Shown in pieces: positions 16,643 through 26,209 of a DNA stretch of 64,000 nucleotides. The notes beneath the pieces were generated by a model. The model worked only from the letters and a program-made list of their open reading frames with translations. It did not search any database and was not told the origin of the DNA. This DNA is from Woodsholea maritima DSM 17123. Its GTDB lineage: Bacteria; Pseudomonadota; Alphaproteobacteria; Caulobacterales; Maricaulaceae. The position numbers were made by a program, and so were the translations under genes. The stretch covers positions 997,148 to 1,061,147 of the forward strand of contig NZ_KB908056.1 of NCBI RefSeq assembly GCF_000382325.1, given 5' to 3'. Numbering within the stretch: the stretch's first letter is position 1; each line of letters opens with the position of its first letter.

Positions 16643-18787
16643 TTAGTCTTCTACGCCCTCTGGCACGGGGAAGCCGCGATCGCGCATCAGGGGCGCGATG
16701 GTGGCATCACGGCCGCGGAATTCACGATAGGCTTCGGCCGGGTCAATGGCATTGCGCGGTGCGAATAGGAATTCAACCATGCGCGCGGCAACCTCTTTAT
16801 CGTAGAAACCGCCTTCAGCCTCGACAAAGGCTTCGGTGGCATCTGAGGTTAAGACATCGGCCCACATATAGCCGTAATAACCGGCCGAATAGCCCTCACC
16901 GGAGAAGACGTGACCAAAATGCGGTGTACGGTGACGCATCACCAGCTCTTCGGGCATGCCCAATGCGCTCAGCGTTTCACGCTCAAACGCATCTGGATCC
17001 ACGCCTTCAGGCTCGATCGTATGCAGTTTTAGATCAATGATGGCTGAGGCGAGATATTCGGTCGTGGCAAAGCCCTGATTGAAGGTCGAGGCATTGCGGA
17101 TGCGTTCAACCAGATCGGCTGGGATCGGCTCACCGGTTTCCACATGCTTGAGATAATTGTCAATCACCGGCTGGGTCAGCAACCAGCGCTCCAGCAATTG
17201 CGATTGGAATTCGGTGTAATCGCGTACCCCGCCATTGAGGGTTGGGTAAGCCACGCGCCCTGACAGGAAGTGCAAGGCGTGACCAAATTCGTGGAACAAA
17301 GTCTCCGCATCATCGAAAGAGATCAGAACCGGTGCCCCGGCTTCGCCCTTGACGAAATTTGAGTTATTGGTGGCTAGAATAATCTCTTCGCCATCAAAGC
17401 TATCATAGCTGCGGAAGGTGTTGGCCCAGGCCCCAGAACGCTTCCCTTGGCGCGCAAACGGGTCGAGATACCAAACGCCAATTACCTCACCGTCTTCTTT
17501 ATTGCGCACTTCCCAGACGCGTACATCCGGGTGGTAGACCGGCACGGTGCCAGGTTCTAGCGCGACAAAGTCAAACCCAAATAATTCACCGGCGACATAA
17601 TGCATGGCTTCAACCAGATTATCGAGTTGAAGATATTGCATCACCTCTTCTGAATTGAGGTCATAATCACGCTGGCGGACTTTTTCGGCGTAATAGCGAT
17701 AATCCCAAGGCGCAATGGTGATGTCCGCGCCTTCGGCGTCGGCAACCTCTTGCATGGCGGCGACTTCTTCATGAACGCGCGCAACCGAGGCTTCCCAGAC
17801 TGCTTCCATCAAATCCATGGCGCGCTCAGGCGTTTGCGCCATGCGGTTTTCCAAACGCCATTGGGCGTAATTGTCATACCCCAACAGCGCGACGCGCTCA
17901 TCACGCAGCTCTAAGATCTCCGTGATGATCGCATTGTTATCATGCTCATCGCCATTATCGCCGCGATTATAATAGGTGCGCCAAACCTGTTCGCGCAGAT
18001 CACGCTCATCAGAATAGGTCAGGAACGGATCCATGGAAGAACGGGTATTGGTGATGGCGTATTCGCCCTCATGGCCGCGTTCAGTTGCCGCAGCCGCCGC
18101 CGCCGCCACGACGTTTTCCGGCAAACCGCTTAACTGGTCGGCAGAGATGTACAAGACATAATCTTGTTCATCGGCCAGAACATTGTTGGAGAAGTCGTTA
18201 TAAAGCTCAGACAAGCGCTCATTGATCGCGGCATAGCGCGCTTTGGCTTCGCCTTCCAAGGTCGCGCCATTGCGGGCGAACCCATCATAGGTCAGTTGAA
18301 CAAGGCGCTGCTGGTCTGGGCGTAGAGCCTTTACATCTTCACTTTCATAGACGGCGCGCACGCGATTGAAGAGGGCTTCATTCTGCGTGATCTGTGAATT
18401 GAACGCGGAAAGTTGGGGCGATAAACGGCCCTGGATCTCGCGAAATTCTGGCGAAGACATATTGGACGACCAAATGCCGTAATAGGTGAAGACCCGGTTC
18501 AAATCTTCGCCGGCATGTTCCAACGCGACAATCGTGTTTTCAAACGTCGGTGAGGCGGGATTATTGGCAATGGCGTCAATCTCGGCGAGCTGGCGCTGCA
18601 TGCCGATTTGAACGGCGCTTTCCAATTGCGACAGATCGGCGTCATCAAAATTAGGCACGCCGCCATAAGGCCCGGTCCATTCTTGCAGAAGGACATTCTC
18701 ATTGGCCCCTTCTTGGGCGTGGGCGAGGCCCATTCCCGCGAAGCCGATAAGCGCAAGGCTGGCGGTAGAGAGTAGAAAACGACGCAT
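16643..18787 (-). CDS. M3-family metallopeptidase (peptidyl-dipeptidase Dcp-like), secreted
   Basis: A 714-residue zinc oligopeptidase that trims short peptides. Residues 1-24 are a signal peptide (RRFLLSTASLALIGFAGMGLAHA, cleavage after AHA), so it acts in the periplasm. The zinc site is LFHEFGHALHFL (HEXXH) near residue 500, with the third-ligand glutamate expected about 25 residues on, in YTEFQSQLLERW. The Dcp-type ending FGHVFSGEGYSAGYYGYMWADVL is present. It stands alone between its terminator and a long promoter region shared with the divergent chemoreceptor gene. Confidence 0.93.
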   Translation of the reverse strand: MRRFLLSTASLALIGFAGMGLAHAQEGANENVLLQEWTGPYGGVPNFDDADLSQLESAVQIGMQRQLAEIDAIANNPASPTFENTIVALEHAGEDLNRVFTYYGIWSSNMSSPEFREIQGRLSPQLSAFNSQITQNEALFNRVRAVYESEDVKALRPDQQRLVQLTYDGFARNGATLEGEAKARYAAINERLSELYNDFSNNVLADEQDYVLYISADQLSGLPENVVAAAAAAATERGHEGEYAITNTRSSMDPFLTYSDERDLREQVWRTYYNRGDNGDEHDNNAIITEILELRDERVALLGYDNYAQWRLENRMAQTPERAMDLMEAVWEASVARVHEEVAAMQEVADAEGADITIAPWDYRYYAEKVRQRDYDLNSEEVMQYLQLDNLVEAMHYVAGELFGFDFVALEPGTVPVYHPDVRVWEVRNKEDGEVIGVWYLDPFARQGKRSGAWANTFRSYDSFDGEEIILATNNSNFVKGEAGAPVLISFDDAETLFHEFGHALHFLSGRVAYPTLNGGVRDYTEFQSQLLERWLLTQPVIDNYLKHVETGEPIPADLVERIRNASTFNQGFATTEYLASAIIDLKLHTIEPEGVDPDAFERETLSALGMPEELVMRHRTPHFGHVFSGEGYSAGYYGYMWADVLTSDATEAFVEAEGGFYDKEVAARMVEFLFAPRNAIDPAEAYREFRGRDATIAPLMRDRGFPVPEGVED

Positions 18788-19182
18788 GGTTTCCCCCTTA
18801 TTATGGTTTCATCTGGGCGGAGGATATAACGTAACTTGCTGGATGGAAAATGAACAAATGCCCACCTTTTGTCGCAGGCCTTGGAGGAGTGCACCAGGGC
18901 CTAAGTTTTAACGCATTAATTTCTTTATGAGAAAACATATAGGTCTTGGGGAAAATTAAGAAAGTTGTGAAGTATTCTCAAAAGCATCTTGTAAGGAAAT
19001 CAAGAAATACGCGAAACTGATAATTTATTAAGTCAATAGATTTCAAGGGCTTAATGTTTAAAAAAGCTATTTCTAAACGCGAAGAACGCTGAAAAACTCG
19101 TGCTATCCTAAGGTGAGTCAGAAACGCTTAACTAAAATAAGACACGTTCATCGAATATGTATACTCGAATCTGGAGTTTGGG
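18788..19182. other. Divergent promoter region between M3 peptidase and chemoreceptor
   Basis: A 395-base AT-rich interval with no convincing reading frame. It should hold promoters for both divergent genes; the chemoreceptor ribosome site GGAG lies 8 bases before its ATG. No strong repeat or operator was recognised. Confidence 0.5.
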
Positions 19183-21594
19183 ATGCTTTCTTCCATCTCG
19201 ATTAGCTGGCGTATCGTTGTTGCCGTCGCTGTTCCCGCCTTGGGATTATTGATCTTCGGATCGATGTTGACGTTGAATTCCTTTCATGATGCGCAGATGA
19301 CGGCGCGTGTTGAAGGCATTGCCAGTTTTTCCCATAGGGTCGGTGCGTTAGTCCACGAACTGCAAAAGGAACGCGGGATCTCAGCCGGTTTTCTCGGATC
19401 TGGCGGTAGTCAGGATTTTACATCTCGCCTTGAACAGCAACGTCGATTAACCGATGAAGAAATCAGCCGCTTTAATACGCAAGTCCAATCTATGAATGTT
19501 AACCGCTTTGGCGCGGACTATGCTGCGGGATTAGATGCCGCCCAGCGTTTACTGGGGACTTTGGCGTCTCACCGCCAACGTGTCGACAGCGTTAATATCA
19601 GCCTGGATACGTCCAGCTCGCTTTATACAGAAATAATCGACACCTTGTTCACTACGACTTTGGAAGGTGTTGAGGTCGTCAATGACGCCAATTTGGCCAA
19701 AGCTTTTATCGCCTTTTTTGATTTGATGAATGCCAAGGAAATGGCGGGGCGCGAACGGGCCTTGGGGGTTAATTTGTTTGCCGCCGGTCTGGTGACGATG
19801 GACACCCATACCCGGATGGAAAGTTTGCAAGCCAAGCAAGAAGCCTATCAGCAAGCCTTCAATCATATGGCAGGGGCGCAATGGGCACGTCGGTTTGGAA
19901 CCGCCATGTCGGCGCGCAGTGCTGGCGCGATGGAATTGGATGCGCTGCGTAATGAGGTGCGCCAGGCCGGTTATGGTGGGGCGTTCTTGGATTCTTCTCC
20001 TCAGGCCTGGTTTGACGCCTCAACCCAGCGCTTAGATGCGATGCGTGAATTTGAAGGTGTTTTTGCGAGTTATCTGGCTGAGCAGGCCGCAGCACGCGAG
20101 GCCAGACTTAAAACGCGTGCGTTCCAAGCGGCCTTGGCGGCCGGTGCAGGGGCGCTAATCTCTATCACTTTATCGGTTTTCATCATTTTAGGGGTGGTCG
20201 GTCCGATCCGGGCGGTAACCTCGAATTTAGATCAGCTGGCTCAAGGTCAAACTGATATCACGATTAAGGGCGCGGAGCGTAAAGACGAAATCGGTCAGCT
20301 GTCACGTGCGGCCTTGGTTTTCTTAGATGCCACTAAGGAACGTGAAGAGGCTAATCAGGATAAGGCGCGCTTGGAGCGTCAAGCCATTTCTGACCGCCGC
20401 CGGGTGCTGGCCACCATGGCCAGTGAAGTCGAAGAAGCCACCATGTCAGGGGTTGGCGAGGTTACGATGATTGCGGATGATGTCTCGCAACGTAGCCAAT
20501 CTATGCGTGAAGTTTTGGCCAAGGCGGGTAAAGAGGCGGAAGATGTCAGCCGTCATGCGAAGGAATCGGTTGAGAAAGCTGATCGTGCCTCCTCTCTGGC
20601 CTCGCAGATCGTGGAGGCCATCAGTGAGGTGACGGTCCAGATCTCGCGCAGTGATGAGCTGGCGCGCAGTGCGGTCAATCAAGCGAGCGAATCACGCAGC
20701 CGCGTTGAAGAATTGCGCGATGCGGCCCGCCAGATCGGTGACTTTGTCGATCTGATTAACGAGCTGGCCGAACAGACAAATCTATTAGCGTTGAACGCCA
20801 CGATTGAGGCCGCACGCGCCGGTGAAGCCGGAAAGGGCTTTGCGGTTGTCGCCAGTGAGGTGAAGGCTTTGGCGGCCCAGACCAATAAATCCACTGAAGA
20901 AATTACCGCGCGGGTACAGGGTATTCAGGACCGCACGATGGGGGCCGTGAAAGCCATTGAGGCCATCTCAACCTCTATCGATTCTTTGAGCGAAGTGACG
21001 GCCGCCGTAGCCGCTGCGATGGAAGAACAACGCACCGCCACCGCCAGCTTTACCGAATTTGTTACTGATACCCGCAATGTGGTCAGTGAAGTTGCAGGTC
21101 AGATCGCTTCGATTTCACAAACGACCACCGAAGCCGCACGCGAAGCCGATCAAATGGCGGATGCGGTTGTGAAAATGGCGCGAACCTCTGAAGAAGCCTC
21201 AATCGCGATCCCCCGCATCGTTCAAGAGGCAACCCGCAAAGCCGACCAAAGGGTCAACCGTCGTTACCTGTCTGATATATTGACGAAAATTGAGTGTGAA
21301 GACGGGAAGAAATCAGCTTTGATTGTTGAACTGTCTGTGGGCGGGGCGCGTATGCAAGGGGTGAATATCCCTCAAGGGCATGCTCTGACATTTGAGGTCG
21401 ATAATAAAATGATTGAAGCCCAATCCATGTGGACCGAAGGCAAAAGTACTGGGATTAGCTTCGCAGAAGAAGCCCTCTCTGAGCGTGATGTTATGCGCTT
21501 AACCGGTAAGAAAGAGGGCGAGCATATTGGCGCGAATGAAGATCAAGCACGCAATCAAACTGTGAAAGCTAAAACAGCGCCGAAAGCCGCTTAG
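19183..21594 (+). CDS. Methyl-accepting chemotaxis protein with NIT sensor and C-terminal PilZ domain
   Basis: An 803-residue transmembrane chemoreceptor. TM1 is about residues 9-31 and TM2 about 315-337. Between them lies a NIT-type sensor fold ([22 protein letters not shown] is the nitrate/nitrite-sensor signature). HAMP follows TM2, then the signalling hairpin with its conserved tip near residue 535 ([37 protein letters not shown]). The last about 115 residues look like a PilZ domain: RVNRR gives the RxxxR arginines, and ELSVGG replaces the usual D/NxSxxG with a leading Glu. This would let c-di-GMP act on a chemoreceptor. No CheA, CheW or CheR gene is nearby, so it signals to an array encoded elsewhere. 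Confidence 0.9.
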   Translation: MLSSISISWRIVVAVAVPALGLLIFGSMLTLNSFHDAQMTARVEGIASFSHRVGALVHELQKERGISAGFLGSGGSQDFTSRLEQQRRLTDEEISRFNTQVQSMNVNRFGADYAAGLDAAQRLLGTLASHRQRVDSVNISLDTSSSLYTEIIDTLFTTTLEGVEVVNDANLAKAFIAFFDLMNAKEMAGRERALGVNLFAAGLVTMDTHTRMESLQAKQEAYQQAFNHMAGAQWARRFGTAMSARSAGAMELDALRNEVRQAGYGGAFLDSSPQAWFDASTQRLDAMREFEGVFASYLAEQAAAREARLKTRAFQAALAAGAGALISITLSVFIILGVVGPIRAVTSNLDQLAQGQTDITIKGAERKDEIGQLSRAALVFLDATKEREEANQDKARLERQAISDRRRVLATMASEVEEATMSGVGEVTMIADDVSQRSQSMREVLAKAGKEAEDVSRHAKESVEKADRASSLASQIVEAISEVTVQISRSDELARSAVNQASESRSRVEELRDAARQIGDFVDLINELAEQTNLLALNATIEAARAGEAGKGFAVVASEVKALAAQTNKSTEEITARVQGIQDRTMGAVKAIEAISTSIDSLSEVTAAVAAAMEEQRTATASFTEFVTDTRNVVSEVAGQIASISQTTTEAAREADQMADAVVKMARTSEEASIAIPRIVQEATRKADQRVNRRYLSDILTKIECEDGKKSALIVELSVGGARMQGVNIPQGHALTFEVDNKMIEAQSMWTEGKSTGISFAEEALSERDVMRLTGKKEGEHIGANEDQARNQTVKAKTAPKAA

Positions 21595-21613
21595 CCCCTA
21601 GAATTAAAGCAAA

Positions 21614-21637
21614 AAAGACCGGAGCGATCCGGTCTTT
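21614..21637. terminator. Bidirectional terminator between chemoreceptor and lone receiver
   Basis: AAAGACCGG, loop AGCGAT, CCGGTCTTT. On the minus strand it is followed by six T, so it strongly terminates the receiver gene. On the plus strand only the stem's own TTT follows. Confidence 0.85.
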
Positions 21638-21642
21638 AGCCT

Positions 21643-22050
21643 TTAGAGGTGAATGACATTATCGGCCGCTTCTAAAACCGATTGCAATAGCTTGTCAGGT
21701 TGCTTAGGCCCATGTCCGGCAAAAAATTCGTTCTTATCAAGACATACCACATGTGGGCCAAGGGACGCGGCATCGACATTGGCAGAGCCGGTTAAAACTA
21801 GGATTGGCACGCCATTGGCGGCGCTTTCTGTGGCTTGAACGGTTTCGGCTGGGGTAATGGAATCGGGCAGTCGCAGATCGAGAATGATCAGATCATAGGT
21901 ATTACGCTGCAGGCGTTTAATGCCGTCTTTGAGCGTACGCGCGGCTTCTAATTGCACATCATAAGCGCCTGCTTCGCACAAGGCGTGCTGAAACAACATT
22001 GCATCGGCAAAGTCGTCTTCGATATGCAGCACTTTTAGCGCATCGGCCAT
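21643..22050 (-). CDS. Single-domain response regulator (receiver only)
   Basis: A 135-residue CheY-like receiver without output domain. The ATG at 22050 has GGAG 9 bases upstream; earlier in-frame codons add a tail unlike the family. Acidic pocket IEDD, phospho-acceptor Asp in LIILDLRLPDS, Thr in VLTGSA, and Lys in CLDKNEFF. The C-terminal half is divergent (GPHVVCLDKNEFFAGHGPKQPDK). The related layout at 60.8 kb suggests a family of stand-alone receivers that may pair with orphan kinases such as that at 23.8 kb; the pairing is inference. Confidence 0.85.
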   Translation of the reverse strand: MADALKVLHIEDDFADAMLFQHALCEAGAYDVQLEAARTLKDGIKRLQRNTYDLIILDLRLPDSITPAETVQATESAANGVPILVLTGSANVDAASLGPHVVCLDKNEFFAGHGPKQPDKLLQSVLEAADNVIHL

Positions 22051-22108
22051 GAACATATTCTCCGCTTTGTCCAGACATACACGCCTAGAGGTTGGTTTTT
22101 CCTTAACC

Positions 22109-23035
22109 TCAGACAAGTTGTGATGGAAGAGGCAAGTTCGCGCGTTGTGCAGCCGCCATCACAGTATTCTTTAACAACATGGCGATGGTCATCGGCCCGA
22201 TGCCCCCCGGGACCGGTGTGATGAAGCCAGCATGGGCTTTGGCGTCCTCATAAGCGACATCGCCAACCAACTTGGTTTTACCGTCCCCTTTTTCAGGCGC
22301 ATCCACGCGATTGATCCCGACATCGAGAACGCAGGCCCCCGGCTTGATCCAATCGCCTTTGACGAGATGGGGTCGGCCTACGGCGGCAACTACGATGTCA
22401 GCGGCGCGCACCACGCTGGGCAAATCCTGGGTGCGTGAATGGGCCAGGGTGACAGTGGTGTTTTGTTCTAAGAAGAGAAGGGCTGCGGGTTTACCTACCA
22501 GGATAGAACGGCCCAGCACCACAACGGATTTACCGCTGAGATCGCCCAGCGCTTGTTGGGCGAGCCACACTGTGCCTGCGGGCGTGCAGGGGCGAAGGCC
22601 CGGGGCCCCCAGCACCAAACGACCCGCATTGGTAGCGGTTAAGCCATCGACGTCTTTGGCGGGATCTATAGCTTCCACAACACGGCGTGCATCCATGTGC
22701 GCGGGAAGGGGCATTTGTACCAAAATGCCGTCCACCCCATCATCATCATTGAGGCTGTGGACCAGGGCGATGAGATCATCTTCACTGAGATCGGCAGACT
22801 TGCGATATTCTAGTGAGCGCATACCGGCTGCTTCAGTGCGTTTGACTTTATTGCGCACATAGACATGACTAGCCGGATCATCGCCAACCAGAACCACCGC
22901 CAGGCAAGGGGCTCGCGTCAAAGCGGGGCTTAAAGCCGCGACAGCCTCTTTCACACTGGCATCAATATGTTCGGCGGCTTTGAGGCCATCAATAACGCTG
23001 GCACCGCTGGGCTGGGCAAGAATGAAGGCGCTCAT
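22109..23035 (-). CDS. folD: Bifunctional methylenetetrahydrofolate dehydrogenase / cyclohydrolase
   Basis: Converts 5,10-methylene-THF to 10-formyl-THF in one-carbon metabolism, supplying purH among others. The ATG at 23035 follows GGGAGA and gives 308 residues. Signatures are VGDDPASHVYVRNKVKRTEAAGM with the catalytic Lys, DGILVQMPLPAHMD, DVDGLTATNAGRL, VVVLGRSILVGKPAALLFL for NADP, and PVPGGIGPMTIAMLLKNT. The start codon overlaps the stop of the DUF167 gene (ATGA), indicating translational coupling. Confidence 0.97.
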   Translation of the reverse strand: MSAFILAQPSGASVIDGLKAAEHIDASVKEAVAALSPALTRAPCLAVVLVGDDPASHVYVRNKVKRTEAAGMRSLEYRKSADLSEDDLIALVHSLNDDDGVDGILVQMPLPAHMDARRVVEAIDPAKDVDGLTATNAGRLVLGAPGLRPCTPAGTVWLAQQALGDLSGKSVVVLGRSILVGKPAALLFLEQNTTVTLAHSRTQDLPSVVRAADIVVAAVGRPHLVKGDWIKPGACVLDVGINRVDAPEKGDGKTKLVGDVAYEDAKAHAGFITPVPGGIGPMTIAMLLKNTVMAAAQRANLPLPSQLV

Positions 23036-23358
23036 AGGGTCTCTCCCGAACATAGTCGATCTAGGGTCGTGATGAGGACGTCTTGATCTGAAGACGCCAT
23101 AGATATGAAAAAGGTTTTCACGCGAGCGGTTGAGCCTTGAGTGAGCGTGATCTGGGTTTTGGAAACGCCCAATTGTTTTGACAACAGCTTCTCAACCGCT
23201 TGGTTAGCGAGGCCTTTATCCGGTATCGCACGCACCTTGACTTTCAAATGGGCCCGGCCTTGATCGTCTTGGCCTTGGCCCTCAATCTGGTCTTTATTGG
23301 CCTTGGGTGTGACCCGCACAAAGAGGCGTATACCCTCATCCAGGCGCTCATAGACCAT
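23032..23358 (-). CDS. DUF167 (YggU) family protein
   Basis: A 108-residue protein. FVRVTPKANKDQI, LKVKVRAIPDKGLANQAVEKLLSKQLGVSKTQITLTQGSTARVKTF is the complete DUF167 pattern. Function is unknown; the gene very commonly sits beside yggT and folD as here. Stop overlaps the folD start by ATGA, and its own start is 7 bases after the YggT stop, so the three form one operon. Confidence 0.93.
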   Translation of the reverse strand: MVYERLDEGIRLFVRVTPKANKDQIEGQGQDDQGRAHLKVKVRAIPDKGLANQAVEKLLSKQLGVSKTQITLTQGSTARVKTFFISMASSDQDVLITTLDRLCSGETL

Positions 23359-23364
23359 CTGCTT

Positions 23365-23664
23365 CTAGATCACCGTCATCAACATCGGAAGGACATAGCC
23401 CTTGAGGAAATAAATGATCAAGATCAGCACGAGAGGTGAAAAGTCCATGCCGCCTAAAGGGGGTAAGACCGAGCGAATGGGTCGCACCAAAGGCTCTGTC
23501 ACCGTGTTGGTGATGCGCCAGATCGCATTTACGACCTGGTTATGCGCATTGACGACATTAAAGGCGATCAGCCAGCTCAAAATGATCCCGACGAAAATGA
23601 TCAACAATAAGAGATTCAAGATCGGGAAAGCGAAATAGACGATAAGAGCGTCGCCGAGGGACAT
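23365..23664 (-). CDS. YggT family membrane protein
   Basis: A 99-residue inner-membrane protein with two hydrophobic segments, one at each end (LIVYFAFPILNLLLLIIFVGIILSWLIAF and FSPLVLILIIYFLKGYVL). The central NAIWRITNTVTEPLVRPIRSVLPPLGGMDFSP is the YggT signature. The ATG at 23664 is preferred to an in-frame TTG 4 codons upstream. Family members have been tied to osmotic shock and division-related septal functions; no role is shown here. First gene of the yggT-DUF167-folD operon. Confidence 0.9.
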   Translation of the reverse strand: MSLGDALIVYFAFPILNLLLLIIFVGIILSWLIAFNVVNAHNQVVNAIWRITNTVTEPLVRPIRSVLPPLGGMDFSPLVLILIIYFLKGYVLPMLMTVI

Positions 23665-23765
23665 GGGCAGATCCAACCTGTGTTGTGGTGTTTTGCGTCT
23701 TGTAGCGGTCAGAGGGGGGCTTAGGCAAGCCTTTGCGCCTGATACTCATCCCGGCCTGTGACGGT

Positions 23766-24944
23766 TTAATGATCGTAATCGCGTAAAGGCAAGGTAAAGC
23801 AGAACTGCGCGCCGTCTTTAAAATCGGTATCCAGCCAGATTTTTCCGCCATGGCTCTCGATGATTTGCTTACAAAACGCTAGGCCTACACCATTGCCCTC
23901 GACCTTGTTGGACAGGCGTTTGAGCATTTCAAAAATCCGCTCGGCAAATTCTGGCGCTATACCGACACCATTATCGCGCACGCGAACCTCTATATGATCA
24001 TCATCCACGCGCACGGAGGTGATGTGAATTTTCGTCTCTTCTCGCTCAGAATATTTAATCGAATTATTGATCAAATTACTAAAAAGTTGAGTAATTAAAA
24101 CGCGATCGACGTGGGGCTGCGCGATGTCATCAGCCGTGATGGTGATTTTTTTAGCCCAAAACTCACGCTCATATTGATCTTTGATGTCATTGATAATGGC
24201 GTTGAGGTCAGTACGCTCAGGATTGGGCGGTTCTTGAGAGAGGCGCGCATAATCGAGCATCACCCTGATAAGGCTCTGCATGCGCTCAACACTGCCTTGG
24301 ATCTTTTCAAGATACATCTGACCTTGATCGGAAAGTTTTTCCTTTTCTTCCTGTTCAAGCAGTTGCGAGAACATGGAGATGTGGCGCAAGGGCGCTTGAA
24401 GATCATGGGATACGGTCGCGGCAAAATGCTCTAGCGCATCGTTGGAGCGTGACAGGGCTAAAGTGCGCCTTTTGACCCGATTTTCTAATTCCTGAGTAAG
24501 CTGATTGAGCTTCACCTCGGCGTCTTGGCGAGTTTTGATCTCTTCGGCGAGCGCTTTATTCGTTTCACGTAGATTTTCACTTGAAGGTAAGGCGAGTAAT
24601 TTTGGCAAAAGCGGCCAAAGCAAAATCGCGGTTGCTAAGGAAATCAAAGCCGTAATGGCTTTGATGATACCTTGAGCCATATAATCTGGATGCCAGATCG
24701 TCCATATTGCAAAGACATGCGTGATCCCGCACGAAACGATGAACATAACGAACATCCAGATCACTGGGCGATAAACCAGATCCGGACGTTTCATGGTGAA
24801 AATAGCTAGAACGGCGGGAATGGAAAAATAACTCAGACCAATGACAGCGTCGGAGATGACATGGGTCCACAAAATCTCCGGCGACCAGAGAAAACACATG
24901 CCGTGGGGCATGAACATGGAATGGCTCATCTCTTGGGTAGGCAT
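23766..24944 (-). CDS. Sensor histidine kinase with ethylene-receptor-type transmembrane domain
   Basis: A 392-residue hybrid-free histidine kinase. Residues 20-118 hold three transmembrane helices that align in register, offset by exactly 7, with the plant ETR1 ethylene-binding domain: Asp32 (ETR1 D25), Tyr39 (Y32), Cys72 (C65) and His76 (H69). The last two are the copper ligands, in SCGITH. LSYFSIP and the third helix ITALISLATAILLWPLLPKLLAL also fit. A coiled linker (125-165) leads to HisKA with His180 in SHDLQAPLRHIS, and a HATPase with NLINNSIKYS, RDNGVGIAPEF and GNGVGLAFCKQI. No receiver is fused or adjacent. Copper-dependent ethylene or other small-ligand sensing is inferred from the residues. 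Confidence 0.9.
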   Translation of the reverse strand: MPTQEMSHSMFMPHGMCFLWSPEILWTHVISDAVIGLSYFSIPAVLAIFTMKRPDLVYRPVIWMFVMFIVSCGITHVFAIWTIWHPDYMAQGIIKAITALISLATAILLWPLLPKLLALPSSENLRETNKALAEEIKTRQDAEVKLNQLTQELENRVKRRTLALSRSNDALEHFAATVSHDLQAPLRHISMFSQLLEQEEKEKLSDQGQMYLEKIQGSVERMQSLIRVMLDYARLSQEPPNPERTDLNAIINDIKDQYEREFWAKKITITADDIAQPHVDRVLITQLFSNLINNSIKYSEREETKIHITSVRVDDDHIEVRVRDNGVGIAPEFAERIFEMLKRLSNKVEGNGVGLAFCKQIIESHGGKIWLDTDFKDGAQFCFTLPLRDYDH

Positions 24945-25182
24945 TCGGTTTTAGCCTTCGGGCTCAATTGAAAGATTGACTATCGGCTGTCTCGTGAGTG
25001 TATTCAACAGAATTCGGTTAAAAAGTTTAAAATCAAACTCTCGTTTCAAGTTCAATATTTTAGAGATGGGGTCAATGACAAAACTAAGCGTGAGCTTCGT
25101 TTAGAAAGACTTGAAATATTGCGCCGTGATTTTTGTGCCCGTGCGAACGAGTTTTTTACGTCTTAGGTTTAAACCGGGGCGT

Positions 25183-25662
25183 ATGACCCAATGGCTTCGA
25201 CACCTCACCGCTGTTATCTCCATTCTCGCCTTAGCGTGGACGAGCCCCGCTTTTGCCTCGCCGCCGCCCGATGCCCATGGGGGCGGGGATGATCATGGTG
25301 AAGCCCCTGCGGAAGATGGCGATGTGCGTACGCGCCGGATCACGTCTAATCCGGCTTTTGTCGCCTTGCCGCCCTTGATTTCCAGCATTCAAAATCAACG
25401 CCGTTTAAGCGGTACGATGCATATCGAGCTGGGCCTGGATGTGCCGGATAATGCGCTGCGCCAAAAGGTGCAGGCGCGTTTGCCACGCCTTCGCGATGCC
25501 TATATGACGGTGCTCGCCAATTATACCGGCGTCACTTACCAATATGGCGAAGTGCCAAACGCCAGCTATGTATCACGCCAGTTACAGCGCGCCACGGATC
25601 ACACCCTGGGGGAGCGCGGCGCGACTGTGGTTCTGGGCATGATTGTAATTTACGACCGCTAA
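25183..25662 (+). CDS. Secreted FliL-like protein, uncharacterised
   Basis: A 159-residue protein with a signal peptide at residues 1-26 (cleavage near AFAS), then a His/Gly/Asp-rich linker ([18 protein letters not shown]). The remaining domain, [35 protein letters not shown] to [15 protein letters not shown], resembles the C-terminal half of FliL-type proteins in pattern: a strand, a long helix and a final strand. The similarity is weak and judged by eye. No flagellar genes are nearby. The start at 25183 is chosen for the signal peptide. It overlaps phhB tail to tail by 4 bases. Confidence 0.6.
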   Translation: MTQWLRHLTAVISILALAWTSPAFASPPPDAHGGGDDHGEAPAEDGDVRTRRITSNPAFVALPPLISSIQNQRRLSGTMHIELGLDVPDNALRQKVQARLPRLRDAYMTVLANYTGVTYQYGEVPNASYVSRQLQRATDHTLGERGATVVLGMIVIYDR

Positions 25663-25949
25663 GCGATCGCATCCATGAACTGCGCCATTTCGGTGTCCAG
25701 CGTGGTGACTCCATTGGCATCATGGGTGGTCAATAACACTTTGACTTTATTATAGACATTGAACCATTCAGGATGGTGGTTCATCTGTTCAGCCTTTAAT
25801 GCCACCCGGTTCATAAAGGCCCAGGCTTCGCTGAAATCTTTAAACTCGAAGGTTTTTTCAATGGCATCTTGATGTTCAGCCATGACCCATCCGGTCAGGC
25901 GGCTGACAGCGGTTTCGGCACCAATTTTTTCGCCCATTTTCGTCTCCAT
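25659..25949 (-). CDS. phhB: 4a-hydroxytetrahydrobiopterin dehydratase (pterin carbinolamine dehydratase)
   Basis: Dehydrates 4a-hydroxy-tetrahydropterin to recycle the cofactor of aromatic amino acid hydroxylases; some members bind other pterins. A 96-residue protein of normal length. [44 protein letters not shown] contains the catalytic histidine pair and the following Pro-Glu-Trp of the PCD signature. AGGA precedes the ATG by about 5 bases; an alternative ATG lies 4 codons downstream. No phenylalanine hydroxylase is in the window. Confidence 0.93.
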   Translation of the reverse strand: METKMGEKIGAETAVSRLTGWVMAEHQDAIEKTFEFKDFSEAWAFMNRVALKAEQMNHHPEWFNVYNKVKVLLTTHDANGVTTLDTEMAQFMDAIA

Positions 25950-26209
25950 CTCTATCCTCTCCTTGGACCAAGACTAACGCGTCCGGTCAAGCCTTCGATC
26001 CCATTTCCCTTCAGGTTAAGCGGCCTAAGAGAGCGTTTGGCAACTCTTTCAAAGCGCACGCCACGATTAAGGCTGTGCGTGTGGGCCGGGTCGATGAACG
26101 TCTGGACATTTTAAAGGTCGCATAAGGGTCTAGCGGGTCTGATCAGGTTTCAATCATCCTTAAGACACTTGGGTATAGGCTGGGTCTAGTTTGGATGATG
26201 GAGGTCATG

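Noticed and set aside
25869-26123. Small frames between phhB and the 26.2-kb gene
   Set aside because: One overlaps phhB antisense. Another ends plausibly (GRVDERLDILKVA) but has no start codon or ribosome site.
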